This document shows, one piece after another, positions 1-14,376 of a DNA stretch of 25,385 nucleotides (the first letter of the stretch is position 1; every line of letters starts with the position of its first letter). The notes below the pieces were generated by a model. The model saw only the letters and a list, made by a program, of their open reading frames with translations. It did not search any database and was not told the origin of the DNA. The position numbers and the translations under genes were made by a program. This DNA comes from Monosiga brevicollis MX1. Lineage: Eukaryota > Opisthokonta > Choanoflagellata > Craspedida > Salpingoecidae. The stretch spans positions 171,406 to 196,790 of the forward strand of contig NW_001865082.1 of assembly GCF_000002865.3 (NCBI RefSeq), read 5' to 3'.

Positions 1-4372
<4,372 letters not shown>

Positions 4373-4774
4373 TTGCATCGTCAGCGTATCGCAGAGCGAT
4401 GGCTGCCGGTTTCCAACGAAGCGGTCCGACCCAGTGAGAGGCATCTCGAATTTAGACCTGATCCTTGAAAAAGACACAACAGGACGCAAATGCAAAGCCC
4501 GTTCATTCTTGTCCTCAGAGACTGCCGACTCTGGGGAAAACGGGACGAGTCAAAAGCGCGCCAATACTTGTGTCAGACCCTCTTCCCCTCGCCGTCTTCT
4601 CGCATGCGCCTCCATGGCTGCTCTCCCACTTGGCTACGACGACCCCCTAAAGCTCCCTACCTCTCTCAAAACTGCTTCTCTCACACAACCATTTTCCATA
4701 AGAGACTGTTCCGTTTGTTTGTATTTTCTTTTTTTTCTCTGTGTATGTGTGTGTTTTTTTTTTCACCATCAGCC
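4373..4774. other. Intergenic region between NEK9-like and sulfatase genes
   Basis: 402 bp between the stop codon of the kinase and the ATG of the sulfatase, both on the plus strand. It must hold the kinase 3'UTR and the sulfatase promoter. The last 50 bases before the ATG are T- and TG-rich (about 4721-4764). I see no conserved ORF and no clear TATA box or polyadenylation hexamer. Confidence 0.6.
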
Positions 4775-7650
4775 ATGAACAAGGTGAGTGGATCGTTGAC
4801 CGCTGCATCGGCGACCTCCTGGGCAGATCTCGGGGCTCTCTGCTTGGTTGTGGCGTGTCTGTGGCTAGTTCTTTTATCCTGCGGGGGGTGGGGGTGGGAG
4901 GGGTATACAGTCCGATGACGAGCACGGGATCTGTTGTTGTGATTGGGATTTGGAACGTGTCAATCACGTTGGACTCGCCTGGCGCTTGCGGTAGCTGATC
5001 TTGGCACTGTGGGCCCTGTGCCTGGGCGTGGCATCAGCAGCCAACAAACCCAACATTGTCTTTATCCTCACGGATGATCAAGTTCGTAACCACCCCGCCC
5101 TTTCCTTCTCCTCTCTCTCCCCCTCTCAAGCTCTCTCCCTCTCAAACTCTCAAACTCTCTCACCTGGCTGTCCATCTCGCTTTGCTGATGGCGCTGTCCA
5201 CATAGGACATGAACATGGCCTACATTTCGCAGCCAAAGCTTCAGGAGCTCATCATGAGACAAGGCGGTAGGAGGATTCGTCTTGTTGCCATGGCGCCGCC
5301 TGCCGGCTTGAGATTCACTCGACCTTGCGCTTGACATTGACATTGACAGTGAGCATGGCGGCCATGATGGCGTCTACACCCGTGTGCTGCCCCTCACGCA
5401 GTGGCATCCAGACTGGACGCTACATCCACAATGTGCCGGCTAAAAACAACAGCATTGCTGGCAACTGCTCGGGCCCACTATGGCGCGAAAATGCCGAGAA
5501 AAAAAACTTTGCAACCTACCTTCACGCAGCAGGGTTGGTGCCCCCTTGGTCCATGGGCTTTGAACCTGCTCACGATATCGGACGCTTGGTGACTTTCTTG
5601 AACTGGACGATGCATTGCGTTCCATTCATAGATACAAGACGCATTACAGTGGCAAGTATCTCAACACCTATGGTACTGACGCCGATGGCGGCGTCAGCCT
5701 TTTTCCCCCCGGCTGGACTGACTGGCAGGGCCTCGTCGGCAACTCGTACGTCGTCTTTCTTCCCTGAGATGCTGCCATCCGCCTTTCTTCTCCACTCACA
5801 AGCCATGCTCGGACATTGGGATAGAATTTACTATCACTACACCATCTCCAACAACGGTCAAGCAGAGAAGCACGGTGACGACCCCGAGGCCGATTACCTG
5901 CCCAAGGTGCTGCAGCGCAAGGCCATGGCGTTTTTGGAAAATGTCACCTCCAGCGACGATAATGCACCATTCTTCATGATGGTGGCCACCCCATCCTGCC
6001 ACGATCCGACTGAACCAGCCGCCGAATATGCGGGCCTGATGGTCAATGCCACAGCTCCTCGCACGCCCAATTACGGTAAGCTCTACCTATAGCGTCAAGC
6101 ATAATTGTGTGCTCTTACTGTGAGAGCTTGCGCACAATGATGGCAGACAGGAAGGAATCAAAACTTTGTGGCACAGCATGCGAGAAGACTTGAAATGCGG
6201 TGCCCTCAGCTTCAACTTTGTGTTGGTAGGTGGTTTTGCCAGCGACAAGCATTGGTATGCGGCTCAACAAAACTGCGCCGCTGGTCACTGCGATGGTAAG
6301 TACGCTATGCAGCTACGCACGCAACTCATGGGTGGTTTGAATCCTTGCCTCGTGAGACTGAAACGAGATGGAGCGATGCCATCGCCATGGTCCTTCTTTT
6401 TCTTAAGCATGCAAACGGTCACTGATCATGTAGGCTACACCAAGCAACAGGAGGCTTACAATGATCTGCAATACCGTCGCCGTGCCCTCACCTTGATGTC
6501 GGTACGTTATTCGAGTCGGGCGCCATTCGATGCAATGCCTGCGCCCGGACGCATGCAATGGTGGAACCAGCGCACTTCGACTTTATTTGATGCTCGGCAT
6601 TGCTCCCCGTGGTCTAGGTTGACGATATTGTGGGTAACATCACCTTTTATCTTGAAAGCAAGCGCTTGCTCGACAACACGTACATTTTCTACAGCTCGGA
6701 CCACGGCTATCATTTGGGCCAATTTGCGTTGATGAAGGACAAGCGCAATCCTTATGAGTCGGATATTCGCATTCCAGGTCTGGCGCGCGGCCCTGGCATT
6801 GCCCCAGGCACCATCCTCAACGATCCTGTGACGTTGGTGGACTTTGCGCCAACTTTCCTGGACATTGCGGGCATTCCCATTCCCGACACTATGGATGGCA
6901 TCTCCATGCTGCCGGGTCTACATGCTGCTGGTCAGCAAGGCCGGGAGCCTCTCCGCGTCGACTTTTTGGTGCGTTGTGCATTGCACCTGGACTGTAAACT
7001 TTGCCTATGATGGGAATGGCCCTCTTACTCGCGTGGGCATTGCAACACGTTCGCCCGCCTTCCTTGTGTCTGAACATTAGGTTGAGTATCATGGTGAAGG
7101 CATCAGCGCGACAGCCGAAACCAACGTCTCGCAATGCAAGGTGGCTGATATGTTCTGCTCCAACGGTAAGTCGATGCGCCAGACGTAGCCTGCTTAGGCG
7201 CGCGCCGTGTGCGGCCATCATCAGCTGACCCTACCTGTTCACCGTCCCTGACGCCTTTTCCGGGGAAGCACAGTCGGCCCGGAAATGAACAATCACCCGC
7301 CTTTTTGGAATCAAGATCCCATTTGCTCATGCCAAGACAGCCATAACAACACATACTGGTGTTTGCGTACGCTGGATCCAGCCAATACCAGCAAGAACTG
7401 GATGTACTGTGAGTTTGAAAGCGGCTTTGCCGAGTTTTACGACATCCAAGCCGATCCTTGGCAGCGTCAGAACCAGATCCACACGGCGCCTGCCGACCTG
7501 ATTCAACAACAGCACGAGCGCTTGGCTGAGCTCAAGGCCTGCCGCGGCCCCTCGTGCAAGACCAAACCCAACCATGCAATGCCAGCCCACCCAGAGCCAG
7601 CGCTGCAGGTTGCGCGAATGGACCACACGGCATCTGCGCCCTCGTCTTAG
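4775..7650 (+). CDS. GNS: N-acetylglucosamine-6-sulfatase-like lysosomal/secreted sulfatase
   Basis: Exons: 4775-4783, 4995-5081, 5206-5266, 5350-5533, 5632-5745, 5825-6075, 6230-6295, 6434-6501, 6618-6968, 7081-7165, 7274-7650. They encode 550 aa (human GNS about 552), all in phase. The first exon codes only MNK. Splicing to exon 2 gives a signal peptide, MNKLILALWALCLGVASA, followed by KPNIVFILTDDQ. Metal-site aspartates are D30/D31. The formylglycine site is C65 in C-C-P-S-R, bases 5385-5387. A second metal motif is S-S-D308-H309-G-Y-H. GNS-type stretches include GKYLNTYG, YYHYTISNNG, SDKHWYAAQQ and a C-terminal YCEFESGFAEFYDI. In animals this enzyme removes 6-sulfate from GlcNAc in heparan and keratan sulfate. 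H309 stands where human GNS has Asn; other sulfatases use His there. Substrate is inferred from family. The exon 6/7 acceptor (TTGGTAG) was chosen by phase and fit. Confidence 0.92.
4784..4994 (+). other. Start-proximal intron with G-quadruplex-type G runs
   Basis: Intron 1 of the sulfatase gene begins nine bases after the start of translation, with donor GTGAGT and acceptor GCGGTAG. At 211 bp it is about twice the local average. Positions 4883-4903 on the RNA-sense strand read G6-T-G5-T-G3-A-G4, which meets the usual four-run G-quadruplex pattern. Confidence 0.75.
5098..5165 (+). repeat. CT-rich low-complexity tract (CTCTC/CTCAAA units)
   Basis: Pyrimidine-rich block in intron 2 of the sulfatase gene (5082-5205), made of CTCTCTC and CTCAAACTCTC units. 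The same motif style recurs at 11940-12110 and 21817-21990. Confidence 0.8.
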
Positions 7651-8223
7651 CTTCACCTCTTTCTGTTTGTACAAACATTCACATCTTGTGTTTTCCATCC
7701 TTGGATTTGAAGCGATCTGGGGAGCGTACGCTGCCGCTTTTTGGAGGGGGGAGCGGAGGGTGAGTCTCCCATTCACTTGGCCGAGTTTGAACGAATTGAT
7801 GCCCCGCTCTACCTTATTCCCATGTTGCCATGAACCATTGCCGCTCTCCATTCCAGCCACACACACACATCTCCTTTCTTAGCAAACCTGTTTCTCTCTT
7901 TCAATTATTTACATGTGGTATTTCGTTTGGACACAGACACACTCCTCTCTCTCTCTCTCTCTTTTCACTTTTTTTTTCTGACGTTTTCGGATCTGGCAGC
8001 ATGTGAGTCTGGTGGCAGGGGGCATGCGGGGGTTTGAAGACCATGCTGGTCCGTCCAAGGGTTGCGGGCCTTGGTGGATGCTGTTGGGGTGGTGTGCGGG
8101 TGGTTGTATTGGTGGGCAGGTTGGCGTCGACGGGTCAAAGGGGACTGGTTCGTTGGTGGTGGGGGCTGATGGATTTGGCGCGTTTGGTTTGCTACCACAG
8201 CAGACACACATTGTGCAGCAAAC
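7651..8223. other. Intergenic region with probable 5'UTR of the SDR gene
   Basis: This 573-bp interval separates the sulfatase stop from the dehydrogenase ATG. It contains a CT microsatellite (7944-7962) and a T run (7970-7978). From 8010 to 8190 it is strikingly G/T-rich. A perfect donor, GTGAGT at 8003, pairs with an acceptor TTGTGCAG ending at 8218, five bases before the ATG. I read this as a likely 5'UTR intron. No conserved ORF is present. Confidence 0.55.
8003..8218 (+). other. Probable 5'UTR intron of the SDR dehydrogenase gene
   Basis: Donor GTGAGT at 8003 and acceptor ACATTGTGCAG ending at 8218 leave only CAAAC before the ATG at 8224. The 216-bp interior is rich in GGTGG and GGGGG runs. 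The length and G-richness resemble the sulfatase first intron. There is no transcript evidence here. Confidence 0.5.
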
Positions 8224-10383
8224 ATGGACAGCACATATTTGTGGGCTGCCGCCGGGCTGGCTGCGGTCGGCTTGGCTGCCAGCAAGCTGAAGAAAACGTC
8301 CAAAGACCCCGCATTCAAGGTAGGTCATTCGCCGATCTTGCCGATTTGTGGCCCGAGGGCATGGGGCATCATGTGGCCGCATGTTGTGGATCTTGTCGGC
8401 CGATTGCTCACTACAAGTCCTCCTCCGGGTATCGTATGATGCAGATCTCTGATGTCAAGCACATCCGCCATCATCCCGAGGCCGTCACAAGCAAGCAGGG
8501 TGTCAATTACGTTGTGGTGGGTTTGTGCAACTGTGCCCTTGCCCGGCGCGCTCATTTCTCCTCAGATCTGCCAAGCAAGGCCTTCTCTCTCATGCGCTGC
8601 CGCCTCTTTTGATGTGTCTTGACAGACGGGTGGTCATGGATCGCTGGGCTCCAACGTCGTTGAGGCACTCTTGGCCCGGGGTGAGACGCACATTACCGTC
8701 GTCGACATCCAGGATTCCTCGCTCTTTGAGGCTGAGCGCGCCGACGGCCGGGTGACTTTCCGTCAATGCAACCTGTGCAAGCCCAGCGAAGTGCACGAGG
8801 CGCTGCAGGGTGCAGATGTCGTGATTCACACCGCCGCAGCCGTCAACTATTGGTCTCGCTTTGATTTTGAATATGACGCCATCAAGGCCATCAACTATGA
8901 CGCTGCCTGCTCGGTCATTGATGCCTGCCTCCAGGTGAGAGTCCCATCGCCAAGCTTTCAGCCGGTGCATCGTGAGCTCCTCCCCATCTCTCGCGAGATT
9001 CGGCTTTTTTTTTTTTTTCCTTTTTTCTTTTTTTTTGGCCCCAGCGCACCTTGTTGGCTTGACTCACCTATTGATCCGTGTAGCATGATGTCCGTGTCCT
9101 GGTGCACATCTCCTCGACCTCCGTCGTGGTGACGCCAGAGACTTTGAAAGCCGGCACGCTGTGCAATCTCGATGAGGACAACACTGAGGCTGTTACCAAG
9201 GGGCCCTTTGTCTGCCACTACGTTAAGACAAAGGCCATGGGTGCGTGCCGCAATCCAATTTGACCACCAATCTTCTTCCGTGCCGTGAATCAGAACGCAC
9301 TTGCTGTTCTTTTGCCGCTAATTGTATGGCGGCACCCTCATTAGCTGAGCGCGCGGTGCTGGAAGCCAATGGTACTGGACGCTTGCACACCGTCGCCGTT
9401 CGCCCAGGGGGTATTTATGGGCCCCACGATCGACTCTTTTTGGGCACTGTAAGTTCTACTTTTGCCTCCTTTGGCATTTGTTTTTGTCGACCAACACCAA
9501 TACCAATACAGCACAGCTTGACATCGCCGTGCTACCTCTCGCAGATCTACACCAACCAGCCTGGTTTGTCGCCCAGTGACAACGAGGTGACTGCTCATAC
9601 GTACTCGGAGAACATTGCCCATGCCTGTCTGTTGGCCAGTGACGCCATTCTTCAGTCACCGGCCGCCCGCTGTGCTGGAAAGGTATGTTCATAGCATTTG
9701 GGACATTATTCTCCTCAGGAACGGGCATTGGCGGCCCATGAGTGGATGACACAGCTTCCATGGCAGTCTCATCCCCATCTGCTTTAGGCCTACTTTGTGA
9801 CTGATGAGCCCAATGCTGGCGACGAGCCGATGAAGACTGGGCCATTCTACAATCGCGTATGTGCCTGCTTTTGCAATGACTGGGAAAACGGGGCCCACCT
9901 TCGTCTCGAGCAAACGGGGAACATGGTATATTGCGTGCGTTGATTGATTGGCCGACTCTCTTTCTAGCTTTATGCGATGATGGGCCACAAGCGTGAGATT
10001 GTGCCAGATTTTGTGCGCAACACCCTGCCGGGCCTGGTTGACAACTTGATTTGGCTCACAAAGGGGGCTGTTGGTCCTCACCTGGGTGACTGTACGTTGT
10101 TCAACTTGGTCCCGTGCGGTCCGGAACGCCGTGACCTTTTGACTGAGCTCCAGCTGACTTCGTTTGTGCTTTTCCTTGGGATGCCATAGTGGCCAAACTG
10201 CGGACTTCGGTGGTGCTTCTGGCCTCGAACAATTTTTACTTTCGGGATGACAAGGCACGCCGCGACTTTGGATACAAGCCGCGATACACGCAGAGCCAGG
10301 CCATGGAGCGAACCACGGCCTTTTGGCGCAAGGAGCTGCAAGCCAGCGGCTTCCCCGTACGCGACCCATTGCCGCTCGAGTGA
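8224..10383 (+). CDS. 3-beta-HSD / sterol-4-alpha-carboxylate dehydrogenase (NSDHL)-like SDR
   Basis: Exons: 8224-8319, 8445-8516, 8626-8934, 9084-9240, 9345-9448, 9545-9682, 9788-9856, 9968-10091, 10190-10383; 420 aa, all in phase. The N-terminus carries a hydrophobic segment (residues 5-19, YLWAAAGLAAVGLAA), consistent with an ER anchor. The NAD-binding Rossmann motif is VV-TGGHGSLG (T57-G64). An acidic VVDIQD follows the second beta strand. The catalytic set is S169/S170 in HISSTS and Y205-V-K-T-K209 (YxxxK). RPGGIYGPHD (about 231-240) is typical of extended SDRs, and the C-terminal FGYKPRYT...AMERT stretch resembles 3-beta-HSD/NSDHL proteins. Members oxidise 3-beta-hydroxysteroids or decarboxylate 4-alpha-carboxysterols during sterol synthesis. 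I cannot separate NSDHL from HSD3B or SDR42E, so no symbol is given. Confidence 0.87.
9005..9036 (+). repeat. Interrupted poly-T tract in an intron
   Basis: T-rich run with a few C interruptions inside intron 3 of the SDR gene (8935-9083). It lies well upstream of the acceptor CGTGTAG, so it may serve only partly as a polypyrimidine tract. Confidence 0.85.
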
Positions 10384-10707
10384 GCGATGGCCATGGACTT
10401 TTCCGGGGCCTTTCACAAGTTGACGACAAGGACCTGTGACTGAACCTTATGCGCACTTTTATGTTGAGGAGATGCGCAGCATCATGGCGGGAGCAACGAG
10501 CTGATACCCCAATTGATTGAATCCCGAACCAACCAAGGAAAAGAATATGGCATGCTGACCACAGGAAAAAAAAAAAAAAAGTGGGGGAAAGAAACGCAGG
10601 AGAGAACAGCGCGCAGCGCTCTTATCGGCTTGTGGATCCCACAAGTGCTGGGCAAAGGGAAAAGCAGTGCTTAACACTGAGGACGGCACAAGTCGTGGGC
10701 AAACAGG
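10384..10707. other. Convergent intergenic region
   Basis: 324 bp between the stop codons of the plus-strand SDR gene and the minus-strand AN1 gene, so it should hold two facing 3'UTRs. A short A tract lies at 10566-10580. No AATAAA hexamer, RNA gene or conserved ORF was recognised. Confidence 0.6.
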
Positions 10708-11816
10708 TTAAAGCGCAGCAACGCAGTCGGCCCATGTGGTCAGCTCCCAATCCTCTTGACATGTCGAGGGCAGGGTGACAAGGAGCACGGTGCCCGGGGA
10801 CTGGATGGTGGCACAGGCGTCTGTCAGGGCGGCTGGCACGGGTGGCCCGTCACGAGGCAAGCGCCAGACGAGAGCATTGGGTTGGGAAACATTGCTGGAC
10901 ACAAGCGGGGCCACCTTGAGGTGAGATTGCAGGCGTCCCAAGAGCCAGCCAAGGGTTTGCTTGGCACCGACGGTCACAGCCACGACGTGGTCCAGCTGAC
11001 CCGGGCTGCGCAGTCCACACGCAATCAAGAAGGTGGTGGTGGCACCGGTGCCCGTCGCAAATTTGATGGCGCGACTGCGCATCTTCATGTTTAGCACCCG
11101 ATCTGCTGCTGCACCGCCCTTGGCTAGCTTGCGGGCCGAGTAGGCCTTGCTCTTGGCCTGATGCAAACGGGAAAAAAAACAGGTTGATCGTTAAGGAGGA
11201 GCGGAGAGGCCATGGCATTTGAAGGGGAGGACGGCAGGGGCGCCGGCAGCGGCAAAGGACCAACCTGTGCCTGGTCGAGGTTGGCGGCTGCGGCGGCTTG
11301 TCGGTGGCTGGCCTCGGCTTGCGCTGCGGTTTGGGCAGCCCGCGAAGGAGGGCAGTCGTGGTCTTCAGCATGGCGATGCCTAAAAGTACAGCGTCAAAGT
11401 ACATCAAGTGAGCTCACGAGCCGGAGCCGCCGGAGCTCAGCAGTGCCTTGAGGGTGCAGCTTACTGGGCACAGACGTTTAATTGGCAAGCGGCACAGACG
11501 GCCAAGCTAGCCTTGGTGCAACCGGGGACGTGGCAAACTGATTTACTATCGCTCAAGTCGAGTGTGGGGCCTGCCGTCTGACCCCGTGAGTCTGCTGCAG
11601 CATGCTCTGCCACATGCGCGGAGAAACACTGCTCGCTACGTTTGAGAGGCACCAAGCGTGCGCCCGTTTCGATGAGCACCTGACCCAGGCGCCCAGTTCA
11701 CCCAACCATGCAGCCCCATCAAGATCAACCAACCACAGCTGAAGAGCGCAGCGCGAGCAGCTCAACGGCAAGAAGCTGCTCCGCCCACACCTTGGACACT
11801 GCACCTCCACCTCCAT
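10708..11816 (-). CDS. ZFAND1: ZFAND1-like AN1-type zinc finger protein
   Basis: Minus-strand exons in transcript order: 11816-11734, 11635-11465, 11379-11265, 11157-10708; 272 aa (human ZFAND1 about 268). The second AN1 finger is complete: C62-x4-C67-x7-C75-x2-C78-x4-C83-x2-H86-x5-H92-x-C94, with the QHRHAEDHDC end close to human ZFAND1. The first finger is C7-x2-C10-x9-C20-x2-C23-x4-C28-x2-C31-x3-H35-x3-H39, a variant C-terminal half. C28 is created by the splice junction TG|C. A helical Ala/Gln-rich linker, KMRSRA, and a C-terminal ubiquitin-like region (about 160-272) follow, as in ZFAND1/Cuz1. These proteins recruit p97/Cdc48 and the proteasome, for example to clear arsenite-induced stress granules. 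The ATG at 11816 is the first in frame; a stop lies about 90 bp upstream. The exon 1/2 junction is the least certain. Confidence 0.85.
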
Positions 11817-11898
11817 CACCACCACCACCACACTCACACTCACACCCCTTGCCCTCCAGATGAATCCGCTCGTCGCCGCCTTCCCAGCACAAGCAGCA

Positions 11899-12045
11899 GC
11901 ACTTTAATTCTCTCTCTCTCTCTCCATCTCTCTTATACTCTCTCAAACTCTTCTCTCTCTCTCTCTCTCTTAAACTCTCTCTTAAACTCTCTCTTAAACT
12001 CTCTCTTAAACTCTCTCTTAAACTCTCAAACTCTCAAACTCTCTT

Positions 12046-12079
<34 letters not shown>

Positions 12080-12188
12080 ACTCTTGACTCTTGACTCTCA
12101 ACTCTCTCTCAAATTTAATTTCTCTCTCTCTCTCTCTTTTTGTCATTGGTCTCTCTTTTTTTGTCTCCTCTCTCTCTCTCACTTTTCT
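11899..12188 (+). repeat. CT-rich low-complexity block with 12-bp minisatellite
   Basis: Almost pure pyrimidine DNA on the plus strand. It contains (CT)n, about five copies of a 12-bp unit of the form CTTAAACTCTCT (roughly 11970-12025), then CTCAAACTCTC and TTGACTC variants, and T-interrupted CT up to the gap. It lies between the divergent starts of the ZFAND1-like and strumpellin genes. Confidence 0.9.
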
Positions 12189-12670
12189 NNNNNNNNNNNN
12201 NNNNNNNNNNNNNNNNNNNNNNNNNNNNNNNNNNNNNNNNNNNNNNNNNNNNNNNNNNNNNNNNNNNNNNNNNNNNNNNNNNNNNNNNNNNNNNNNNNNN
12301 NNNNNNNNNNNNNNNNNNNNNNNNNNNNNNNNNNNNNNNNNNNNNNNNNNNNNNNNNNNNNNNNNNNNNNNNNNNNNNNNNNNNNNNNNNNNNNNNNNNN
12401 NNNNNNNNNNNNNNNNNNNNNNNNNNNNNNNNNNNNNNNNNNNNNNNNNNNNNNNNNNNNNNNNNNNNNNNNNNNNNNNNNNNNNNNNNNNNNNNNNNNN
12501 NNNNNNNNNNNNNNNNNNNNNNNNNNNNNNNNNNNNNNNNNNNNNNNNNNNNNNNNNNNNNNNNNNNNNNNNNNNNNNNNNNNNNNNNNNNNNNNNNNNN
12601 NNNNNNNNNNNNNNNNNNNNNNNNNNNNNNNNNNNNNNNNNNNNNNNNNNNNNNNNNNNNNNNNNNNNNN
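12189..12670. other. Assembly gap (482 N)
   Basis: Undetermined bases. The gap is flanked on the left by CT low-complexity DNA and on the right by 16 consecutive G (12671-12686), the kind of sequence that stalls sequencing and assembly. True length is unknown and any frame read through it is meaningless. Confidence 0.99.
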
Positions 12671-12686
12671 GGGGGGGGGGGGGGGG

Positions 12687-12892
12687 AGCGGGCAAAGTGG
12701 GAGATGAAGATGAGGGATGATTGCTGCGTGAAGCGGTTGTGCGATCGCATCAAGCGTCCATGCCACATTCACATCAATGGCAAACGGCAGTGACGACTCC
12801 TGTCCAAACTGCGAAGAGCCGACTTGATGCCCCGGGTGACCCTGCTGGTTGCTCAATCCACCTGATCGTTTGCTGGCTTGTAGACCGCCACC
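12687..12892 (+). promoter_or_regulatory. Upstream region and probable 5'UTR acceptor of the strumpellin gene
   Basis: Between the G run and the ATG at 12893 no conserved ORF is seen. A GGCTTGTAG acceptor ends at 12883, nine bases before the ATG, so a 5'UTR intron is possible. Its donor could not be placed and may lie in the gap. The start context GCCACCATGG is a strong Kozak-type match. Confidence 0.45.
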
Positions 12893-14342
12893 ATGGCGAC
12901 CTTGCTAGATGAGAAGAATCAGTGCGGACAGACGCTCCTGCGCATGGTTTGTGCCGACAACCGCGCACCGTGTGTGCCGCTCCGTCCCCGCGCAGTCAAT
13001 GGCCATCCACTGATCTTTCTGTTGCTGGGTTGTTGTTCCTGCCCATGCACTGCTAGACCTCGCGAGGAAATGCCATCGTGGCTGAACTCCTGCGTCTGGC
13101 CGACAACGTACCAGAGCCGTACTTGTTGCGCAGCGCATCCAGCCGGGCCAAGTATGAGCAGATTGTCCTCGACTTTGCCTACTTTCAGCGCATTGAGGTT
13201 GGATCAACCAATCGACCTGAACCGACCAGCCTTATGCATGCTCCGCCCAGCCCCGGCCCCGACCCTAAACTTTGTCTATCTGTCTGTTTGTCCGTCTGTC
13301 CGTCTGTCCGACTCAGTACTTTGATAACAAGATTGATACCAACCCTGACCTTCAAGATGTGGACGAGCAACTCCGTGCCAGCTACATGCCCGTGCTCACC
13401 CGCTTCTACAACGCCTTTGAGAGCGTGTACAAATATGTCACTGACATAATCAAGTGCGTTTCACTCCTAACCCGGGCTTCCTTTTCTTGTAGTTTCTGCT
13501 CTGCCCCCCTGCCTCACCGTTGGTCGCCACTGCACACGCCTTGCAGATTCCTCGAAGACGTTGACGAGGGTGTCTACATCTACCAGACCATGGAAAATAT
13601 TCTGGCTGACAAACACGGCAAACAACTCATGGCCGAGGTGCGACCGATGCCCAGGCCCTCACTCTTCAGGACGGCAGCCATGCGATGCGGCCGCATTGGC
13701 ATCACAAGTGCCGAGCATGCTGCTTGGCAGACTGCTCAACTTTTGTACTGTGGTTTAGATGCTTTACCTGTATGGCTGCATGCTGCTCCTGGTTGACATG
13801 CGCATCCCCGGTCTCGTCCGCGAACGCATGATTGTCGCATACCAACGGTACTGGTACGTGCGCAGCGGCATGCCCGCTCAGCCACAGCCGATGCTGTCAT
13901 CTCCAGTCATGCCTTGCAAACACTCACTGCCCCGGTGTTTTGAAAACAATCGTCTCATTCCAGCCTGAATGAAGCTGACATGACCAACGTCGAGGCCGTC
14001 ATCAAACTCTTCCGCTCTACCGGCTACTCGCATGCCCCCGGCGCCAAGGTATTATTTTCCCTCACACACACACACACACACACATATATATTCTGCGACC
14101 TTTACTCATGACCGTCAACCCATGCCTCGCTTTCCCCACGCTCTCTGTGCTGAATCCTTCCACCTCCTCTCCACAGCGACCAGCCAAATATCCAGAAGAG
14201 TACCTGGCCCGCGTGGAACTGCCTTCTTACTTTGTACAGATGGTCATCGGGTACGCCCTTGAACCCTCGATCCCACACCCCGATTGGAATGACCGCACGC
14301 ATACCTACAATTCACCGTCTGCCTGTTCATCGCCTCAACGTT

Positions 14343-14376
<34 letters not shown>

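Noticed and set aside
9689-10456. 255-codon minus-strand frame
   Set aside because: It is antisense to the SDR exons and crosses their introns, and its product resembles nothing known.
12018-12856. Several frames of about 200 codons on both strands
   Set aside because: They consist of undetermined bases in the assembly gap.
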